Counted from the stretch's first letter, positions 1 through 9,790 are shown. The stretch is DNA of 64,000 nt from Parietichytrium sp. I65-24A (GCA_012862575.1 BLSF01000015.1:247545-311544); one strand, 5' to 3'. The notes: generated by a model from the letters alone, not told the origin. Made by a program: numbers and translations.

Positions 1-193
1 GTTGGCCTGATTTGGGTTCCAGATGCTACTGTTGTTTCATAGGATTAGAAAACCTGAACCAAACCCATTTCGCTTTCGCGTTTTCGATGTGCACGCTTGC
101 GAATACAAAAAGCGAATTGGTTTCTCTCGAGGGTACAATCAGACTCCTAATTCTTGCGAGATCTTGAAGATTACTAAAAATAGAAGTTGAAAA

Positions 194-342
194 GTCTGAT
201 GAGACTGATGAGACTGATGAGACTGATGAGACGATGGCCCAAATAATTGTGCCGTCGAAAGCGTCTCTGCGGGCTCTGCGGGCAGTCGCAGCGCATCGAG
301 AGGAAGACAGACTGACAGAGAGAGAGAGAGAGAGACAGAGAA
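194..342. repeat. Microsatellites (GACTGATGA)n and (GA)n
   Basis: Four tandem copies of a 9-bp GACTGATGA unit lie at about 194-233, and an (AG)n run lies at about 315-342. The reading frames over this part consist of simple repeat translation and are not taken as genes. The first 514 bases of the window hold no other supported feature. Confidence 0.8.
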
Positions 343-514
343 GGCGAGGTTGTCATTGCGCATTTGACTTGGGAAATTTTATTTGTACTATCGAAACAAA
401 AGGTTTATGTTACGCCCTGGACCGTGTCACTGCTCGGACGACCACTGGCTCGGCACAGACTAGAAAAGCTGGCTAATTCTGCTCTTCTTGCCTTTGGCTA
501 AACATGCTACATTT

Positions 515-1084
515 TTAAGCATCAGCTGGAGCTGCCTCGGCTGGAGCTGCCTCTCCCTCGGCAGCTGGCGCAGCCTCGGCCTCAGCAGCTGGAGCGGCTT
601 CGCCCTCAGCAGCTGGAGCAGCCTCGCCCTCAGCAACTGGAGCTGCCTCGGCCTCAGCAGCTGGAGCTGCCTCGGCCTCAGCAGCTGGAGCTGCCTCTCC
701 CTCAGCGGCTGGAGCAGCCTCTCCCTCAGCCGCTGGAGCAGCCTCTCCCTCAGCAGCTGGAGCGGCCTCTCCCTCAGCAGCTGGAGCGGCCTCTCCCTCT
801 GCAGGGGCCTCCTGCGGCTGCTCTGCTGCGGCCTCCTCCTTTGGAGCGAACCAGTTGTCGATGGCCTCCTTATCGTGCTCGTCAGCCTCGCCGTACGCGT
901 GTCCGAGGAGCTCTAGCGCCTTCTCCTCGTCGTAGTCATTGCGGGAGTCCTCAGCGATCTTCTTGGCGAGATCAGCCTTGGAAACCTTGGTGCCAGCCTC
1001 GAGGGTGTCGATGTGCTCCTTGATTGCAGGCTTGGTCTTCTCGAGGTGCTCCTGCTGGTTTTCGAGGCTTGCTGCGCTGCCCAT
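515..1084 (-). CDS. Small acidic protein with N-terminal myristoylation signal and EGEAAPAA repeats
   Basis: 189 residues, starting at an ATG. I do not recognise a family. The N-terminus MGSAAS fits the N-myristoylation pattern (Gly2, small residue, Ser6), so membrane tethering is likely but inferred. Residues 1-85 are charged and look helical, with E/K-rich stretches, an acidic segment around 50-75 and an NWF motif near 77. Residues 96-185 consist of about eleven 8-residue units EGEAAPAA or EAEAAPAA (one EAEAAPVA), encoded by a 24-bp coding minisatellite. Such a tail is expected to be extended and to vary in length between strains. No neighbouring gene lies within 2 kb. The long plus-strand reading frame over the repeat (488-916) is an antisense mirror of the GC-rich repeat. 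Coding nature is supported by frame maintenance through all repeat units and by the non-repetitive N-terminal half. Confidence 0.7.
   Translation of the reverse strand: MGSAASLENQQEHLEKTKPAIKEHIDTLEAGTKVSKADLAKKIAEDSRNDYDEEKALELLGHAYGEADEHDKEAIDNWFAPKEEAAAEQPQEAPAEGEAAPAAEGEAAPAAEGEAAPAAEGEAAPAAEGEAAPAAEAEAAPAAEAEAAPVAEGEAAPAAEGEAAPAAEAEAAPAAEGEAAPAEAAPADA
521..799 (-). repeat. 24-bp coding minisatellite (EGEAAPAA units)
   Basis: About eleven imperfect copies of a 24-bp unit encode EGEAAPAA/EAEAAPAA in the gene above. Copies differ mainly at synonymous positions and at the Gly/Ala codon. Confidence 0.85.
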
Positions 1085-3556
1085 TTTGACGACTTAGTTG
1101 TAGATTGCGAAACAACGACTACACCTGAAGTGGCTTGTGCTAGTTGCCTTCGTTTTCGGTGCTGTTTTGGTTGCTTTGCAAGTCTGTTGCTGAGTTGGGT
1201 GATTGCTGATTGTTGATTGCTCTGCTGCTCACTCGCAAAGCTTCGGCCAATCAATCAACTACCTCTCTGCCTATTTATCATCCGTTGTTGCTGCTGTGCA
1301 CTCTTCTGGCAATGGCAGGCGAAAACCTTAGTTGGCCAACGAGACGCTGATGGTTTCCGCCGCGCTTCCATCGTCCCCGAAACAGCTAGTTTCCATCGGT
1401 TGCTAACGCTTGCTCTACGGAAAACGCCGTCGCCTGCGTGGCGAGCGATCTCTGCGCTGATCAAAAAGTTGCAATCGAATCAGCTCACTGGCGCGCACCG
1501 CGGGCTACTGGACACCGGGTCTACTGGGACATCCCTGCCTCCCGCAGACCTGGTTGGAGTGCAGCCCAGGATGTGCGGTTCGCATGGGACGCGAGGTCAT
1601 TCTCCGTCGCCGGATCATTTTTTCATCCGTTCAATCCATTCCAAATTCCATTTCATGTTAATCCATTCGTACAAGTCTATTGCGCGGAGCAGCGCGCGTT
1701 AACCGACAATAGAGTCAATCGTAGTGAATTTGGACTGGCAAAGGCTTGGCTGCTCGCTTCTACTCACACTTGCGCGCTCGAAAATGCCCTTGTAAACCTC
1801 GCCATACTTGCAATCACCGCCTCAACACCTTTTTCCATTGCCTGTGAATTGGATTACATAATAATAACACATCTCCATTCTGAATTATTTGCTTTGGTTG
1901 TCTAGTGATTGTGGCTAGATGAGGGTAGCACTCGAAGGTAGAAAAATAAAGCGGTTAACGGATCTTTAGACTTCGGAAGGCAAGTGCTACTTAATTTGGT
2001 GTCTCCTTTTTAAAATCTCAATCAATAAACTTAACAGTTTTTTTAGCTTTGCGGATTGGGAGGAAAAAAGGCATCGATGTGATAAGAGCTGCTCCATCTC
2101 GGCGCGGTCGCTTTGCGACATTGTCGAGAGGACGAATCTCATCGAGAAAAGGCACAAAAGCATGAGCAAGCTAGGCTTGCCGAAAGGTTGTAGATTTTGC
2201 ACAAGTGCCTTTTGCCGCGCCACTGCACCGCGACTATCAGAGATCAACTCACCGTTTTAATGTGAGCGGCGGACTGCCGCGGAGTCAATAAATATCGTCC
2301 AGTTCAGACCAAGTCCCAAAATGGATTCATGTTCACTAACATCACTCCTTTCTTTCTCTCGTTTTCTCTTACTTACTTTAGTGGCTCGTTCTGAGCTCCC
2401 GATATCAGAGAAAAAAAATTTATGATTCAACTGATTGATGTCCCTTTCAGTCTTAAAGAATCCATTCTCCGCATGTACAACCGTGAGCAAAGTGCATGGC
2501 GGAAACGATTATCATTCGGGAAACTGTGGATCGAATCACCGGAGCGGCGCCACCGTTTGTAAAGTTGTCCGTGCTCGCCGGACTCGTGAATAGATTTGTG
2601 CAATATTTTATCAGAGCCCCTTTTCCAGGTTCTCCCATTTTTCCGTTTCTCAGTGGCGCTCTGCAGGTAGCAAACTTTTAATGATTAATTAATTACCAGG
2701 AAATAGAGGGGAGATGGATACTTGAAAGAGTCCATGCAGTCAGTCAAGGGAGCTGGAGATGTGCACTAGCGATTTGTATTGGTCATGAACGATTTCTGTC
2801 CTACTTTCGTCGCCCACACGTCTTATGAAGTCTGAGCATAAGAATTCCCCGGGTTACTGTAAGCATGCACAAGAACACTTTTTACCGGATCGATCTGTCC
2901 GTTTTCAGGCCCACAGTGCCATTTATTCGGCACAGTTCGCGCATCTAAATGAGATAATAGTGAAAGAACGGTTTGTTACTTATCCTATCCTTGCTTCACT
3001 TGGAACAAAATCGTGCAAGGCGACAAGGGAGGTGTGTACATTTCTGGGATTCTCCCGAAGTCAGGTTGCCATGCGAAGACTCGAAGGTCAATGGCCTCTT
3101 TTGGACCCCAAGTCAACTAGTCAGGAACAACGTACTGTTGTTCAATGTTGAAGAAAAGCATCACGTTTGACATCTAATCAGCATCAACTGTGATTGCACG
3201 ACTGCTTTTTGTTTTGCAATCTCAGCGCTGAAAACGTCCGAGTGTCGTATTGCCCTTGAGCAGGATTTGCATGGCAAATCTCGCGCTTAGCTCCATGGAT
3301 CAAAGGAACGCTCGCTCGCAAAAAAACTACTGCAACGCAACGCAACGAAACCGAAGTGGTGTCTCTGAAGGACTAATTCGAAACACAAGACACAAAACAG
3401 CTAAGACTTAGATTATCCAAATGTGTATCTATTTGCGCTTGTTGCTATGAAACGAACAAGATATAGTCGAGCAACAGACCAACGGTCCCCTGGGCACAGG
3501 AGGGCGCGATGTAATCGAAAATGCAAATCTGTGTGCAAACTCCTTGCGAGGATGAT
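1085..3556. other. Intergenic region, no gene seen
   Basis: This region lies between the 5' end of the repeat protein (left, minus strand) and the 3' end of the CLPTM1-family gene (right, minus strand), so it should contain the promoter of the former and the terminator of the latter. Reading frames of up to 161 codons exist (1217-1702, 1438-1905, 2825-3151), but they overlap each other in different frames and have no recognisable domain or codon pattern. I saw no tRNA and no long repeat. Confidence 0.5.
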
Positions 3557-5212
3557 TCACTTGTCCTTTTTTGATTCCGATTCAGTTCCAGGGGAATTGG
3601 CACTCTTTTTACTAACGTTATCATCCTCGTCGTCCTCCTCCATCTCATGCTTGCGAGAGTAATCCACGGGGTAGATCCAGCGCTGGTACAAGTAAATAAA
3701 GAAGACGACATCATCTCTGAATACGCTCATTCTGTGCATTGTAGGCATGCGGATAATAAACGCAAAGAGATCATCGATGAAGGTATTGACGGCTTTGTAC
3801 ATGAAAAACTTCCACGGAAGGTGGGCAACGCTCTTGAGCTTGTAATTGATGAAAATTTGAGGCGTCATCATGACAAAGCCTAGAGCGTAGACGGAAGATG
3901 CCAAGCTTCCGATTGCCCAGCCCCAGAACCCAGTGTGTTTCTCCTTTACAAGCGAGTAGAAGGAGTAACCGACAACGAGCGGCATGAGCACCAGAAGCAT
4001 CTTGTTGGTGGCAGTGTTATCGATGGCGGCGGTGGACTCTTGACCCCCGATGACGTGTGCTTTTCGGACCTTCCAAAGTTGCACAAGGAGGCCCAAACCA
4101 GATGGCACAAGGACAAGGAGGGAGGCTTGTTGCTCGTGCAAATACAGAGTAATAACCAACTGACTCACCAGATCGGTGAATAGGCTACGCACAGAAAGGC
4201 CCTTGGTGCTTTTCGTATTTTGCCAAAAGCTAATATCTGACTTGAAGGCAAGAATGTCGAAGAGAATGTGAACCATTGATACCAACATCGTCACGATGAG
4301 TAGAACGGGGTCTGTCTCAGTTAGCATGTATCGCAAGTCGTCAAGCTCCTTGTCCGAGAAGCCCATCTGCTTTTGAAGTTTGAGAGATTCCTCCATCTGC
4401 GCATTGAACTGCCAGCGCGGGAGAGCCATTGGGCCAACGTCGATTGTGAGCGGAAGCTCCTCGTTCGATACGTTGATTTGAATAAGCTTGTCCCTCGTGA
4501 GCCCGAGCTGATCTGTGTAGATTACAGGGAAGTACTCGCGCCTGTCCTTAGTAAGCTGTAAATAGTATCTGACAGTGTTTGGGGTACTCTGGGACATGAA
4601 TGGCCAAGCTGTCCAGTCCGTTACCATTTGCGCAGAAGCGACTGGCTTCCAATACCCAATCGTGGTATTTGAGCGAGTTGCAGGTGTGTTGATGACCTCG
4701 TCATCAGCAGGAACGAAGTCGCCCAGAATGGGCCAGTTTTTCACGAGGTACCGTTTTTTGGGCTTTTGCTCGACTGCCTCAACACGAACCATGTCCATCG
4801 ACTTCCACAAAACATCCTCCCCCTTGGTGAACGAGAAATGGGTGTACACCGAGCCTCCTCGTTCAAGGCTTTCCCACATTTTTTTCCCAAGCGTGGCCTC
4901 GTTGAGTGTGATTTCCGTTTGGGCGTGCTCCTCTGCGGAGAAGGAGAGCTCTGGCGACGACCAGATTCGTTTCATTTGCTTCACATTCGCCACATTGCTC
5001 AGGGACATGTAGGCTACCACACTATACTTTGACCCTTCCTCCCAGCGCGGCTGCACTAGCGAGTGAGGCGCTCCCGTCTCTGGATGCGTCAGCTCCAGGT
5101 ACTCTTGCGGGTTGAGAAGCTTGTAAAACACCGTCCCGGTGTGCGACAAGTACGCCACAAACGCCGCCGTCACCACATTTTGGAACGTTAGCACGCTGCG
5201 CAGAAACACCAT
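3557..5212 (-). CDS. CLPTM1/CLPTM1L family multipass ER membrane protein
   Basis: 551 residues from an ATG, close to human CLPTM1L (about 540) and shorter than CLPTM1. Residues about 1-30 contain an N-terminal hydrophobic segment. A large luminal-type region follows (about 30-300). Then comes the family core, with the diagnostic sequence FKSDISFWQN...KSTKGLSVRS near 323-345 and several membrane spans between about 300 and 510. It includes FWGWAIGSLASSVYALGF, TPQIFINYKLKSVAHLPW and the conserved RMPTMHRMSVFRDDVVF...YQRWIYPVD stretch near the end. The C-terminus is acidic and hydrophilic (EEDDEDD, then KKDK). Members of this family sit in the ER. Human CLPTM1L has been reported as a scramblase for glucosaminyl-phosphatidylinositol in GPI-anchor synthesis, and CLPTM1 affects receptor trafficking. 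Assigning GPI-lipid flipping here is inference from family membership. No intron is needed. Confidence 0.93.
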   Translation of the reverse strand: MVFLRSVLTFQNVVTAAFVAYLSHTGTVFYKLLNPQEYLELTHPETGAPHSLVQPRWEEGSKYSVVAYMSLSNVANVKQMKRIWSSPELSFSAEEHAQTEITLNEATLGKKMWESLERGGSVYTHFSFTKGEDVLWKSMDMVRVEAVEQKPKKRYLVKNWPILGDFVPADDEVINTPATRSNTTIGYWKPVASAQMVTDWTAWPFMSQSTPNTVRYYLQLTKDRREYFPVIYTDQLGLTRDKLIQINVSNEELPLTIDVGPMALPRWQFNAQMEESLKLQKQMGFSDKELDDLRYMLTETDPVLLIVTMLVSMVHILFDILAFKSDISFWQNTKSTKGLSVRSLFTDLVSQLVITLYLHEQQASLLVLVPSGLGLLVQLWKVRKAHVIGGQESTAAIDNTATNKMLLVLMPLVVGYSFYSLVKEKHTGFWGWAIGSLASSVYALGFVMMTPQIFINYKLKSVAHLPWKFFMYKAVNTFIDDLFAFIIRMPTMHRMSVFRDDVVFFIYLYQRWIYPVDYSRKHEMEEDDEDDNVSKKSANSPGTESESKKDK

Positions 5213-5898
5213 CTTGCTGTCTGAAACTGTTTCGTCGAACTGCGTCGTTCACTGCGTGGACGCTGGGGACGAGCTGCCTTTCCGCCTGCCCTCGATTTTC
5301 TACCTTTTTGGGAAAGCTCCTCTTGGTGATTCCGCCTTTTTTCGAGACGTCGCCTCCGTCTCCGTTGCGGGTTGTCGGACAGGTTGGCCACTTGGCCACG
5401 AAGACATTAGTAGAAGAAGGATAACAAGGAACACAAGCTCGAGTTCTAGTCAGTATTAACTGTAAAGCGACGAAATAATCGTTTGGGAGGAGATCTCACT
5501 GCAAGTCATCAAGCCAGATCTGCGCGAGCGGACTTCTGGCTCATGCGACACCATTGTGGTGGTCAACATGAGCTCTTTATCTACTAGTAGAAAGTCGTGA
5601 ACGCCATTGAGTGGACCCGGCGTAGCGCGAGTGCATTTGCGTTATGCGCGTGTAGTGTTGCCAAATCTCGTGCCGATCAACTGCTACTTTGCTCAGAGTC
5701 GATTGGAGTCTTCTCAACCCCAATGACCTGGCTGGCGTCCTCGAAGAAACGTCCTTCGTATGGAAAGTCCACAAAGCGATTGGCGCACCGCAGCCTTCCA
5801 AGCCTTACAAGCTTGACACGATCAGCTTTCTATTTACGGCCAATCTCAAGAGAAGCTACGTGAGCTAAAGCTTGTTTTACAGGTTGAAGAGCAGCTGC
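5213..5898. other. Short intergenic stretch
   Basis: This is the promoter side of the CLPTM1-family gene and the 3' side of the zinc-ribbon gene, both minus strand. The overlapping minus frame at 5022-5399 shares sequence with the CLPTM1 start and is considered a shadow. No other feature was seen. Confidence 0.4.
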
Positions 5899-6507
5899 TC
5901 AACGTCCTTTCCCACTATTGAGAGCGCTCAGAAAGCTACTAAGAGAGCTCTTCTTCTCCGGTGTCTTTCTCGTCTTCGCGGGAGGAGGTGGTGGCAAAGC
6001 CGAAGGCCCTTTAACCGCAGTCTGCTTCTCCTCTAAGCGCTCCAACAGGGTTTTTGCTTGACCAATCCGAGCTGATCTATTTTGCACAATTTCACCAACG
6101 ACTTGGAAGGCCAGCTCGCCGGCTTTCGCGAATGCGCCAGACCTGCGAGCCTGCGCTCTATTCACGAAGCGTTTTCTCTCGGGGTCGCTGATTTTGCTCA
6201 TTTCGCGTACACGTCGTGTTTCCAAGGACCCATAAGCCACAGTTTGCCGACCCTTACACCAAGAGCAGATGGCTTCAAGCTGCATGATATTCCGCATCGC
6301 TCTTGCCCTCACCTTTCGCATCGCGGCTTTATCAATGAGGTCTTCCCTCTTCACCCCGCTAATTCTGGGCTGCCAGGTCCGCTTCGTCTTGAGTGAGCAT
6401 CCAGCAATCGCTAAAGGCGAGTCACATTTGTGGCACAGACCAAGTCTCCCAGCAGCAGACTCATCTCCCGCAAAGGCGACCCTCCGCGCAGCGTCGTCCT
6501 CCGACAT
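5899..6507 (-). CDS. Zinc-ribbon protein resembling C18orf21/RMP24 (RNase MRP-associated)
   Basis: 202 residues, counted from the ATG at 6507 (the frame extends two codons further only to a TTG). A CHKC motif lies near residue 25 and a CSWC motif near residue 83. They are separated by about 55 residues that are basic and helical (KREDLIDKAAMRKVRARAMRN), which suggests one zinc site split by a helical insert. The tail is proline- and lysine-rich and ends with SSLSSFLSALNSGKGR. From memory, this order (CxxC, long basic insert, CxxC, C-terminal xxFLSSLxxG) is that of the UPF0711/C18orf21 family, described as the RNase MRP subunit RMP24, a relative of the RPP21/Rpr2 zinc ribbons of RNase P. Role in pre-rRNA or tRNA processing is therefore an inference. 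Alternatives are another Rpr2/Snm1-like protein or an unrelated zinc ribbon. Profile comparison would decide. Confidence 0.55.
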   Translation of the reverse strand: MSEDDAARRVAFAGDESAAGRLGLCHKCDSPLAIAGCSLKTKRTWQPRISGVKREDLIDKAAMRKVRARAMRNIMQLEAICSWCKGRQTVAYGSLETRRVREMSKISDPERKRFVNRAQARRSGAFAKAGELAFQVVGEIVQNRSARIGQAKTLLERLEEKQTAVKGPSALPPPPPAKTRKTPEKKSSLSSFLSALNSGKGR

Positions 6508-6864
6508 GTCCAAGCAGTCTCGTGTTTTTGAGAGCCAGAGCCCCTCTCAACAAACGCGACTTGAGCACCTCTTATTATTATTATAATTTTTGTTTCCTTG
6601 TCTCTGGCGTCGATGGTCACATGCAAGCCAGATCGCGGACACCAGCACCCGAGGTTGGTACTCGAGTACCCGGTCAATAGGTCCTCGCAACTGACGTCAC
6701 TTGGCTTTGAACACTTGGAACTACCTAACTTGGTTGGTTTGGCATCTTTCCGAGAGCAAGTTCTAAGTTTAGGGTAGTGTGATGAGTGGGGTGTGACTAT
6801 GTGGGAGGAGGCTAGGGTATAGAGTGACGCAGGCGAAAGTGCTAGCTAACCAAGTGGTTGCTTA

Positions 6865-6946
6865 GCGCGTATGCCCGAGTGGTCTAAGGGGTCTCGTTCA
6901 GGTCGAAATATCTCCGGATGCGTGAGTTCGAATCTCACTGCGCGCA
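6865..6946 (+). tRNA. tRNA-Leu (anticodon CAG), copy 1
   Basis: An 82-nt cloverleaf with a type II variable arm. The acceptor stem is GCGCGTA paired with TGCGCGC (one G-T pair), with discriminator A. The D stem is CCC/GGG with the GTGGTCTAA-type loop, and the anticodon loop is TTCAGGT, giving CAG. A short variable stem ATC-TCCG-GAT and a perfect T stem GTGAG/CTCAC around TTCGAAT follow. The anticodon stem TCTCG/CGAAA contains one mismatch (C28 against A42). A and B boxes are intact, no CCA is encoded, and a T-rich run (TTTT then T8) follows as RNA polymerase III terminator. No intron is seen. Confidence 0.9.
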
Positions 6947-6970
6947 ATCTTTTGTGTTTTTTTCTCTTCA
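6947..6970 (+). terminator. Pol III T-run after tRNA-Leu copy 1
   Basis: The sequence after the tRNA contains TTTT at about 6950 and a run of eight Ts near 6957-6964, the usual termination signal of RNA polymerase III. Confidence 0.6.
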
Positions 6971-7156
6971 TTTTTATTAGAAATCATTTTGAATTTTGAT
7001 GATGAATGGATGGATGGATGGATGGGAATGATTTCTCTCTGAACAAGATCAAAAGCAGCATCTTCCTTTGCCACATCTTGCATTCGAATTTTGCAACTTT
7101 TTGATCGCGCAAGATGTGTAAAGCGGATTGCGGCTTGGCCACTAACCAAGTGATTA

Positions 7157-7238
7157 GCGCGTATGCCCGAGTGGTCTAAGGGGTCTCGTTCAGGTCGAAA
7201 TATCTCCGGATGCGTGAGTTCGAATCTCACTGCGCGCA
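7157..7238 (+). tRNA. tRNA-Leu (anticodon CAG), copy 2
   Basis: Identical over all 82 bases to the copy 292 bp upstream, including the C28/A42 mismatch in the anticodon stem. The flanks share CTAACCAAGTG and TTAG just upstream and AA(T/C)CTTTTG downstream, so the pair arose by a local duplication slightly larger than the gene. The downstream CCTTTTG is the likely terminator. Confidence 0.9.
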
Positions 7239-7836
7239 ACCTTTTGCAACTTTGCAACCTTTTGCATTTTGAAGTTACTAGTACCCGAGTCTATAGGCGC
7301 AAACACTACCCACGAATCTACGCCTTCATATAGTCATTCTTTTGGTGCTCAGGAGCGTCGTCTTGCACACATTTCCTTCTCTGAATTATAGCAAGGATTA
7401 CCGCTTCTCTCTAAGGTTGGCGTCTGCTGTCTGAAACAGTACTCTAGTACCGGTAAAGTAAAAGAGCAATTCAGCTTTGTCGAAACGAAACACAGTCGCG
7501 CAAACACGAACGAACTCTGAATACCTTGAATGATTTGAACACTCTGAGTCAGCGAATCGGCCTTGTTTTAAAGTATCCATTGTGTTATTCCTGGTCTCAA
7601 TGGATTTGTTTGACGTCTCGATGAGCACATTTCGGAAGGCGGAAGGTAGATTGATATGCATATGCACATGCACATGCACATGTATATGTGTACAGGAAGA
7701 GAGGGAGAGCCTGAGGTAGAGAGTCGTGGGTCAGAGCTGAAGGCAAAGCAGCACCGTCACCAAACCCCGAAAGCTTCAAGGTAAACAAGATCACCGAGCA
7801 ACAAGAGAGAGCGAAGGAATAATCGCAAGAACGCGA
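7239..7836. other. Intergenic region with (CACATG) microsatellite
   Basis: No gene was seen. A short CACATG/TATATG microsatellite lies at about 7656-7690. Purine-rich sense-strand runs (GGAAGAGAGGGAGAG near 7694, AAGAGAGAGCGAAGG near 7803) precede the start of the next gene, as seen upstream of most genes here. Confidence 0.5.
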
Positions 7837-8376
7837 ATGTCAGGCAGGAAATTTCAGGTGACGGTGCCGGAAGGAGTTGCGCCAGGGCAGACATTTGCAG
7901 TGAGCGTGGAAGGCACTGTGATGCAAGTTGTCTGCCCGGCCAATGCGTACGGCGGACAGCCCATCCTCATCACGGTTCCAGCAAAAGAGATAGCAGCGAC
8001 TTCGTATTCTCCATCGGCACCCCCAGCGCCAGGCGCGGATGCTGGCGCTAATTTGTATCGTAGCGCACTAAACCCTGCGCAGATGCAGTTCGAGATGCAG
8101 CAGCAGCAATTAATTCAACAACAGCAACAGCAGATCCAGCAACAGCAGCGCATAATTAGTGAGCAGCAGGCACTCGCTGCACGGCCGGCACCGCCGCCGC
8201 CTCCGCCGCAAACAGTTTACATTAACAGCGCGCCGGCTCCGATCGTGACCCAGCCAGTGATTGTTGGCGGCGGAATGTATGACCCGTACCCAGACCCGTA
8301 CTATGACGCCTCCCTTGCATTCGCGGGCGGGATGATGCTTGGCGCGGCTCTGGATGACAGGCCATACTACTGGTAA
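7837..8376 (+). CDS. Q-rich protein with VPxGVxPGxxF-type domain
   Basis: 179 residues from an ATG in good purine context. Residues 5-50 form a compact two-fold repeat: FQVTVPEGVAPGQTFAVSV is followed by MQVVCPANAYGGQPILITVP. This VxVPxGVxPGxxFxVxxxGxxxxVxxP pattern is frequent in proteins of algae and stramenopiles, and its function is not established as far as I know. Residues about 86-112 are glutamine-rich (Q runs with I, E, M), probably a coiled coil or oligomerisation tract. A polyproline run (about 120-128) follows, and then an aromatic and glycine tail PYPDPYYDAS...AGGMMLGAALDDRPYYW. There is no signal peptide or convincing membrane span, though the AFAGGMMLGAAL piece is hydrophobic. 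The minus-strand frame at 8110-8412 is its antisense shadow. Function unknown. Confidence 0.75.
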   Translation: MSGRKFQVTVPEGVAPGQTFAVSVEGTVMQVVCPANAYGGQPILITVPAKEIAATSYSPSAPPAPGADAGANLYRSALNPAQMQFEMQQQQLIQQQQQQIQQQQRIISEQQALAARPAPPPPPPQTVYINSAPAPIVTQPVIVGGGMYDPYPDPYYDASLAFAGGMMLGAALDDRPYYW

Positions 8377-8479
8377 TGCGCGAAAATGGAAAGGCTGGAA
8401 CCGTGAATCCAAGTTGTACGATTATGAAATAGATCTGTGAATGAAAACGAAAGATAGTTGTGTTGCTTGTTTGGTTACT

Positions 8480-9155
8480 TTAGGCAAAGTATAGAAAAAA
8501 AAGGCGACCCGAAGGTGCACGTAATGTAGAGCAAAATGCAAAAAAAAATGATGCTGGTTGAACTGAGTTTGGTGAGTCAGAATCCACCCGACTCGTCTTG
8601 CGCGAAATTAATCGCGCAAGATCTTCGGGCCAGCTATAAATTTGTTTCTCCGCAACACAGGGCTCCCAGGCCCACAGCTGCAAAGAATGTATTATGGTCT
8701 ACGTGCCTTGAACACGTTTCTGGCGATGAAGTCGATGCCCACATCTCTGCCAATAAAACTATGAGGCCGGAACGATCCGTCAAAACAAACGCACACGAAG
8801 TGCAGTCAAAACTGAGCACAATGCGCTGCAAAGCGGCTCACATCGCTGCGGGCCAAACATCCGGACCCCACCACGGCCGCCGCATCAATAGATCCTCTCC
8901 AACATTTCCTTGCCGAGTCTCAGATCCACAAAACGACCGGCACGGCCCACACCTGCGGCACGCAGACCCGGCGCTTGTTTATGCCATAGCAGCCGCGCTG
9001 CTGGGCGTGTACTTTGGCAAATTCAAGCTGGCCAGCAACCTGAACTGCCTTCTCTTGGGCGACACTGTTCCACTGGGAGACTGCGCCGCTGTCGGCGTGC
9101 GCACCAGTCTTGCTGCGCTCGTGTCGATCACGAGGACGCGTCTCTCTGCCACCAT
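8480..9155 (-). other. Possible unmodelled spliced gene, minus strand
   Basis: Weak evidence only. An ATG at 9155 (minus) begins a 57-codon frame, MVAERRVLVIDTSAARLVRT and onward. The bases before it are purine-rich on the minus strand, like the leaders of real genes here. Downstream, another minus frame around 8675-8790 reads a protein-like segment SFRPHSFIGRDVGIDFIARN and ends at a stop. No single frame connects them, and I could not fix splice sites. The plus-strand frame of 252 codons (8536-9294) over the same DNA has no recognisable domain and is rated less likely. This could equally be noncoding. Confidence 0.2.
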
Positions 9156-9419
9156 CTTGACTGTGCTTGTATACTTTGCTTTTTCTGCTTTGCTTGCTTC
9201 TCTTCTATTTTGGCCTGCTCGTCGTCGCTTCAAGTTTGGCTTTCGGTGTTTGCTTTACCTTCGTTTGCCGCCCTTCTCAAGGCTTCCACTCTAGAAACAC
9301 GGGAGGGATGTCTCTGGCCATGTATAGGACTGTGCTGAGCTGCGGTGAGGGGTTGAGTGGGAAAAGATGGTGCGAGATTAAGACGGAGATGTAGTGACAC
9401 GTGACGAAGTACGTATGCC

Positions 9420-9790
9420 AGAGGGGCTCCTTCTCTTTCTTCCTCACACCTTGCATACGCTCTCTTCTGCTGACAGGGGAAAACTTCTCTCCTCGCTTTC
9501 ACTCTCTGTTTCTTCTCCTCTCTACCTCTCTCACCCTCCCACCACCCTCCCTCCCTCTCTCGCTCTCCTCTCTTCTCTCCCCTCTTCCTCACAAGCTCCC
9601 CTCACAACAACTTCTCCCTTCCCACCATCTCCCTCCCTGCTTACAAGGATGTAGATTCTCTCTCACAGTACAGACTGCCCCCTCACAAGCTAACAAGGAG
9701 CGAAACTTTCTCCTCTCAACCTCTCTCTCCCTCTCTCTCTCTCTCTGCCACTCTCCCGCTCTCTTCTCTCTCTCTCCTCACATGAACGGC
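9420..9790. repeat. Pyrimidine-rich (CT) tract
   Basis: About 370 bp of strongly C/T-biased DNA (purine-rich on the minus strand), with CTCTCT runs, CCCTCC and CTTCC. Frames across it translate to Ser/Leu/Pro/His runs and are not accepted as genes. It could be the purine-rich leader region of a minus-strand gene ending near 8.5-9.1 kb. Confidence 0.7.

Noticed and set aside
8536-9294. A 252-codon plus-strand frame with a hydrophobic middle.
   Set aside because: No domain or signal is recognised, other frames compete, and the local purine skew points to the minus strand.
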